DNA of 64,000 nucleotides, taken from Serripes groenlandicus (lineage: Eukaryota > Mollusca > Bivalvia > Cardiida > Cardiidae). Of this stretch, positions 60,532 through 64,000 are shown piece by piece. Every line of letters starts with the position of its first letter. The stretch's first letter is position 1. Location of the stretch: positions 63,782,423 through 63,846,422 of the forward strand of contig JASEVX010000003.1 of assembly GCA_031761405.1 (NCBI GenBank). The letters run 5' to 3'. Under the pieces are notes generated by a model. That model was not told the DNA's origin. It saw nothing but the letters and a program-made list of their open reading frames with translations, and made no database searches. The translations under genes were made by a program, and so were the position numbers.

Positions 60532-62272
60532 TATACCCCCGATAAACGAAGTTTAGAGGGGGTATATTGGAGTCACCCTGTGGTTGGTCGGTCGGTCGGT
60601 CGGTCGGTTGGTCCGTTGCGATTTTCCTTGTCCGGAGCATAACTTTAAAACTAATTGTTGGAATTTAATAAAACTTCATAGGATGATACAACACATTGAG
60701 AGGAAGTGCAGTGTACAGGAACCATAACTGTATTTTACCTAAATACAGAGTTATTGCCCTTTGTTACTTTTTCTTGTCCGGAGAATTACTTAATAACTAA
60801 CAGATGGAATATAATAAAACTACATACAATGGTAGAGCATAATGAGAGGAAGTGCAGTATACAAGAACCATAACTCTAATTTACATAATTACAGAGTTAT
60901 TGCCCTTTGTTACTTTTTCTTATTCTTAGAGTCTTGTCCGGAGCATAACTTTAAAACAAATTGTTGGAATTTAATAAAACTTCATAGGATGATACAACAC
61001 ATTGAGAGGAAGTGCGGTGTACAGGAACCATAACTCTATTTTATCTAAATACAGAGTTATTGCCCTTTGTTACTTTTTCTTGTCCGGAGAATTACTTGAT
61101 AACTAACAGATGGAATATAATAAGACTGCATACAATGGTAGAGCATAATCAGAGGAAGTGCAGTGTACAAGAACCATAACTCTAATTTACATAATTACAG
61201 AGTTATTGCCCTTTGTTACTTTTTCTTGTTCGTAGAGTCTTGTCCGGAGCATAACTTTAAAACTAATTGTTGGAATTTAATAAAACATCATAGGATGATA
61301 CAACACATTGAGAGGAAGTGCAGTATACAGGAACCATAACTCTAATTTACCTAAATACAGAGTTATTGCCCTTTGTTACTTTTTCTTGTCCGGAAAATTA
61401 CTTAATAACTAACAGATGGAATCTAATAAAACTACATACAAAGGTAGAGCATAATCAGAGGAAGTGTAGTGTACAAGAACCATAACTCTACTTTACATAA
61501 TTACAGAGTTATTGCCCTTTGTTACTTTTTCTTATTCGTAGAGTCATGTCCGGAGCATAACTTTAAAACTAATTGTTGGAATTTAATAAAACATCATAGG
61601 ATGATACAACACATTGAGAGGAAGTGCGGTGTACAGGAACCATAACTCTATTTTACCTAAATACAGAGTTATTGCCCTTTGTTACTTTTTCTTGTCTGGA
61701 GAATTACTTAATAACTAACAGATGGAATCTAATAAAACTACATACAATGGTAGAGCATAATCAGAGGAAGTGCAGTGTACAAGAACCATAACTCTACTTT
61801 ACATAATTACAGAGTTATTGCCCTTTGTTACTTTTTCTTGTTCGTAGAGTCTTGTCCGGAGCATAACTTTAAAACTAATTGTTGGAATTAATTAAACATC
61901 ATAGGATGATACAACACATTGAGAGGAAGTGCGGTGTACAGGAACCATAACTCTATTTTACCTAAATACAGAGTTATTGCCCTATGTTACTTTTTCTTGT
62001 CCGGAGAATTATTTAATAACTAACAGATGGAATCTAATAAAACTACATACAACGGTAGAGCATAATCAGAGGAAGTGCAGTGTACAAGAACCATAACTCT
62101 ACTTTACATAATTACAGAGTTATTGCCCTTTGTTATCCAAAAATGAACAAAACAAGAATAACCCGATCCATAACATTGTCCTTTTAAGGTGGGGTTTCTA
62201 AATATTTCACAACCTTTCCTATCAGGGCGGCGTTCGGGGGTATTAATCACATTCAGTGATAGTTCTAGTTTT
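60532..62272 (+). mobile_element. HLE family G with dimeric internal repeats
   Basis: Head TATACCCCCGATAAACGAAG / TTTAGAGGGGGTATA, then GGTCGGTCGGTCGGTCGG. The interior is five copies of a 305-307 bp dimer (starts about 60627, 60934, 61239, 61546, 61851). One monomer has GCATAACTTTAAAACTAATT, the other GAATTACTTAATAACTAACA; they share AGAGGAAGTGCAGTGTACA. Tail GGGGGTATTAAT, complementary to the head, hairpin CACATTCAGTGAT and AGTTCTAGTTTT. Confidence 0.88.
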
Positions 62273-63127
62273 ATCTAGCCTATGCATGAAGTGCATGGTG
62301 AGCTATTGTGATCACATTTTGTCTGGCGTCCGTCTGTCGTGCGTCGTCAACATTTGTGCTTGTTGACACTCTACAGGCTACAATTTGAATCCAATCTTCA
62401 TAAAAGTTTATCAGAACATTCAACTCCATCAAATTTTGGACAAGTTCGAAACTAGGCCATATGAGGTCAAAAACTAGGTCACTAGGTCAAATTGAAGGGA
62501 AATCTTGTTAACACTCTGGAGGCCACATTTTCAACTTGAGCATATTAAAACTTCATTAGAATGTTTGTGTTGATGATATGTAAGTCAAGTTCGAACATGG
62601 GTCAAAAAGGTCATGTAGGTCACTAGGTCAAGTTGAAGGAAAATCTTGTTAAGTCTGTAGAAGACGCAGTTTTTGCTACAGCAGCTTGACATTTGATGAG
62701 AATGTTTATCTAAATGATATCTAAGCCAAGTTTGAATATGGGTTATGTAGGGTCAAAAGCGAGGTCACTAGGTCAAATTGAAAGAAAATCTTCTTAGCAC
62801 TTTGGATGCCGCATTTTTTGCTTCAGCAGCTTGAAGTTTTGTCAGACTGTTTGTCTGAATTATATCTAGGTTTTGAATATGTGTCATATTGGGTCAGAAA
62901 CAAGGTCAATAAAGGAAAATATTGTTCAAACTCCTGAGGCCGCATATCTAGTTCATGTTGGAATACAGGTCATATCAGGTAAAAAAATATAGATCACTAG
63001 GCCAAATGAAGGAAAATCTTGTTAACACTGGAGGTTGCATTCAGAATAATTGTCTTGATGTGTTTTGCATTGTTGTACATTGTTTAATTAAGGTGAGCGA
63101 ACTAGGGCCATCATGGCCACCTTGTTT
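62273..63127 (+). mobile_element. HLE family A, copy 3 (short), abutting HLE G
   Basis: Mutated head CTAGCCTATGCATGAAGTGC / ATGGTGAGCT, then GTCTGGCGTCCGTCTGTCG. About five units of about 145 bp. Tail GAGCGAACTAGGGCCATCAT with the hairpin GGGCCATCATGGCC and CTTGTTT. It directly follows the CTAGTTTT end of HLE G. Confidence 0.82.
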
Positions 63128-63615
63128 AATTGTCCGGCTCCCTGACATCAGTAACATTTTGATTCATTACCAAGCTCCCTTATGGCGAGCTATGTTGTGT
63201 AAGCTATTACCACTTGGCCTCATGTTATTGTTGTTTCATTGTCGACGTCCGTGGCATCAGTCACGTTTTGATTCATTATCAAACTCCCTTATGGCGAGCT
63301 ATGTTGTATATGCTATTACCACTTGGCCTCATGTTATTGTTGTTTCATTGTCCGGGTCCCTGGCATCAGTCACGTTTTGATTCATTATCAAGCTCCCTTA
63401 TGGCGAGCTATGTTGTGAAAGCTATTACCACTTGGCCTCATGTTATTGTTCTTTCATTGTCCGCGTTCCTGACATCAGTAACATTTTGATTCATTATCAA
63501 GCTCCCTTAAGGAGCTATGTTGTATATGCTCTTACCACTTGGCCTCATGTTATTGTTGTTTCATTGTCCGTTTCATCAGTAATGTTTTGATTCATCACCA
63601 ATCTCCCTTATGGTA
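63128..63615 (+). repeat. ~109-bp tandem array, right part
   Basis: Five units (CAAGCTCCC at 63171, 63280, 63389, 63499 and 63599). It starts AATTGTCCGGCTCCCTGACA, exactly the unit portion missing from the left part. Because 109 is not a multiple of three, the ORFs here walk through all frames and are not genes. Confidence 0.88.
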
Positions 63616-63668
63616 AGGGTTCACATGAGGTTAGTTTTTGGCATTATCTGGAATTTGGCATAATTTTT

Positions 63669-64000
63669 AGCTCACCTTTTATTCTCAAGGTGAAATTACC
63701 CTGGGACTGTTGGTGTGTGTTGTGATTCATGAACAATTTCTCAAAATGACATCTCTTAAGTCAAAGGGCAAATTTCAACCAAACTTCACAGGAAATCTTT
63801 GGTGGTCCTATTTAATGACTGTTCAAATTATTAAATTTTATATACAGAAGTTGACAGTTGCACACATTTTGTCTTGCACTGTCCCATATTTGGATGTGCC
63901 ATTGTGTGGCTAGTTGCTCAGTAAACATGACACATATTATGGTATGTGTGACCTAGTTTTTCACCTTTTGAAATTGGGCCACAAACAGGTATACACTTTT
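63669..64000 (+). repeat. HLE-like element start, cut by window edge
   Basis: AGCTCACCTTTTATTCTCAA / GGTGAAAT begins after a T run, then TGGGACTGTTGGTGTGTG. The text (AACTTCACAGGAAATCTTTG, CTTGCACTGTCCCATATTTG) is unlike families A-P here. Only the first part is visible. Confidence 0.5.

Noticed and set aside
62955..63489. ORFs of 141 and 91 codons with repeated HYQAPLWRAML-type peptides
   Set aside because: They arise from the roughly 109 bp tandem array, whose period rotates the reading frame. No splice sites or family match.

Overview
The window looks like non-coding, AT-rich genomic DNA from an animal, almost certainly a mollusc and most likely a bivalve. There is no prokaryotic gene organisation: no long ORFs, operons or ribosome binding sites. 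The bivalve guess rests on the repeats: tRNA-headed SINEs with a CGGCGTTAAACCC-type tail, and elements that carry GTCCGTCCGTC-type heads and about 145-190 bp internal tandem units. The species cannot be read from the sequence.

Host gene. Two coding exons on the + strand (24246-24447 and 59047-59190) have good splice sites and matching phase. Together they encode about 115 residues that I recognise as the extracellular Ig-like region of a TMEM132-family membrane protein. They flank a 34.6 kb intron (24448-59046). The sequence on both sides is presumably intron of the same gene; I found no other convincing exon.

Repeat load. The dominant repeat is a roughly 230 bp near-palindromic MITE with TTAACCCTTTCCC ends and TTAA target sites, so it is piggyBac-like. 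I call it the T-MITE; more than fifty copies or fragments are present, many nested in one another or sharing a TTAA. Other repeats are: tRNA-derived SINEs, several with readable target-site duplications; at least ten Helentron-like (Helitron2/'pearl'-type) non-autonomous families, called HLE A-P here; and smaller hairpin MITEs (L, Q, N and one CAGTG-ended element).

13.5-20.1 kb holds a 6.6 kb DIRS-type (tyrosine-recombinase class) retrotransposon on the - strand. It has 150 bp inverted repeats, an internal complementary region joining copies of both outer ends, a broken Gag with a 1.1 kb internal tandem duplication, and a frameshifted reverse transcriptase. No RNase H or tyrosine recombinase is recognisable.

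Layout: 1-463 is a 28 bp minisatellite. 0.5-13.5 kb is mixed MITEs, SINEs and HLEs. 13.5-20.1 kb is the DIRS element. 20.2-24.2 kb is SINE, MITEs and two HLEs. 24.25-24.45 kb is the first TMEM132 exon. 24.45-59.05 kb is the intron, packed with T-MITEs, with nested HLEs at 43.7-45.5, 48.6-50.0, 51.4-52.4 and 56.2-57.7 kb. 59.05-59.19 kb is the second exon. 59.2-64 kb is MITEs followed by an approximately 109 bp tandem array split by two HLEs. The short ORFs elsewhere are chance frames through these repeats.
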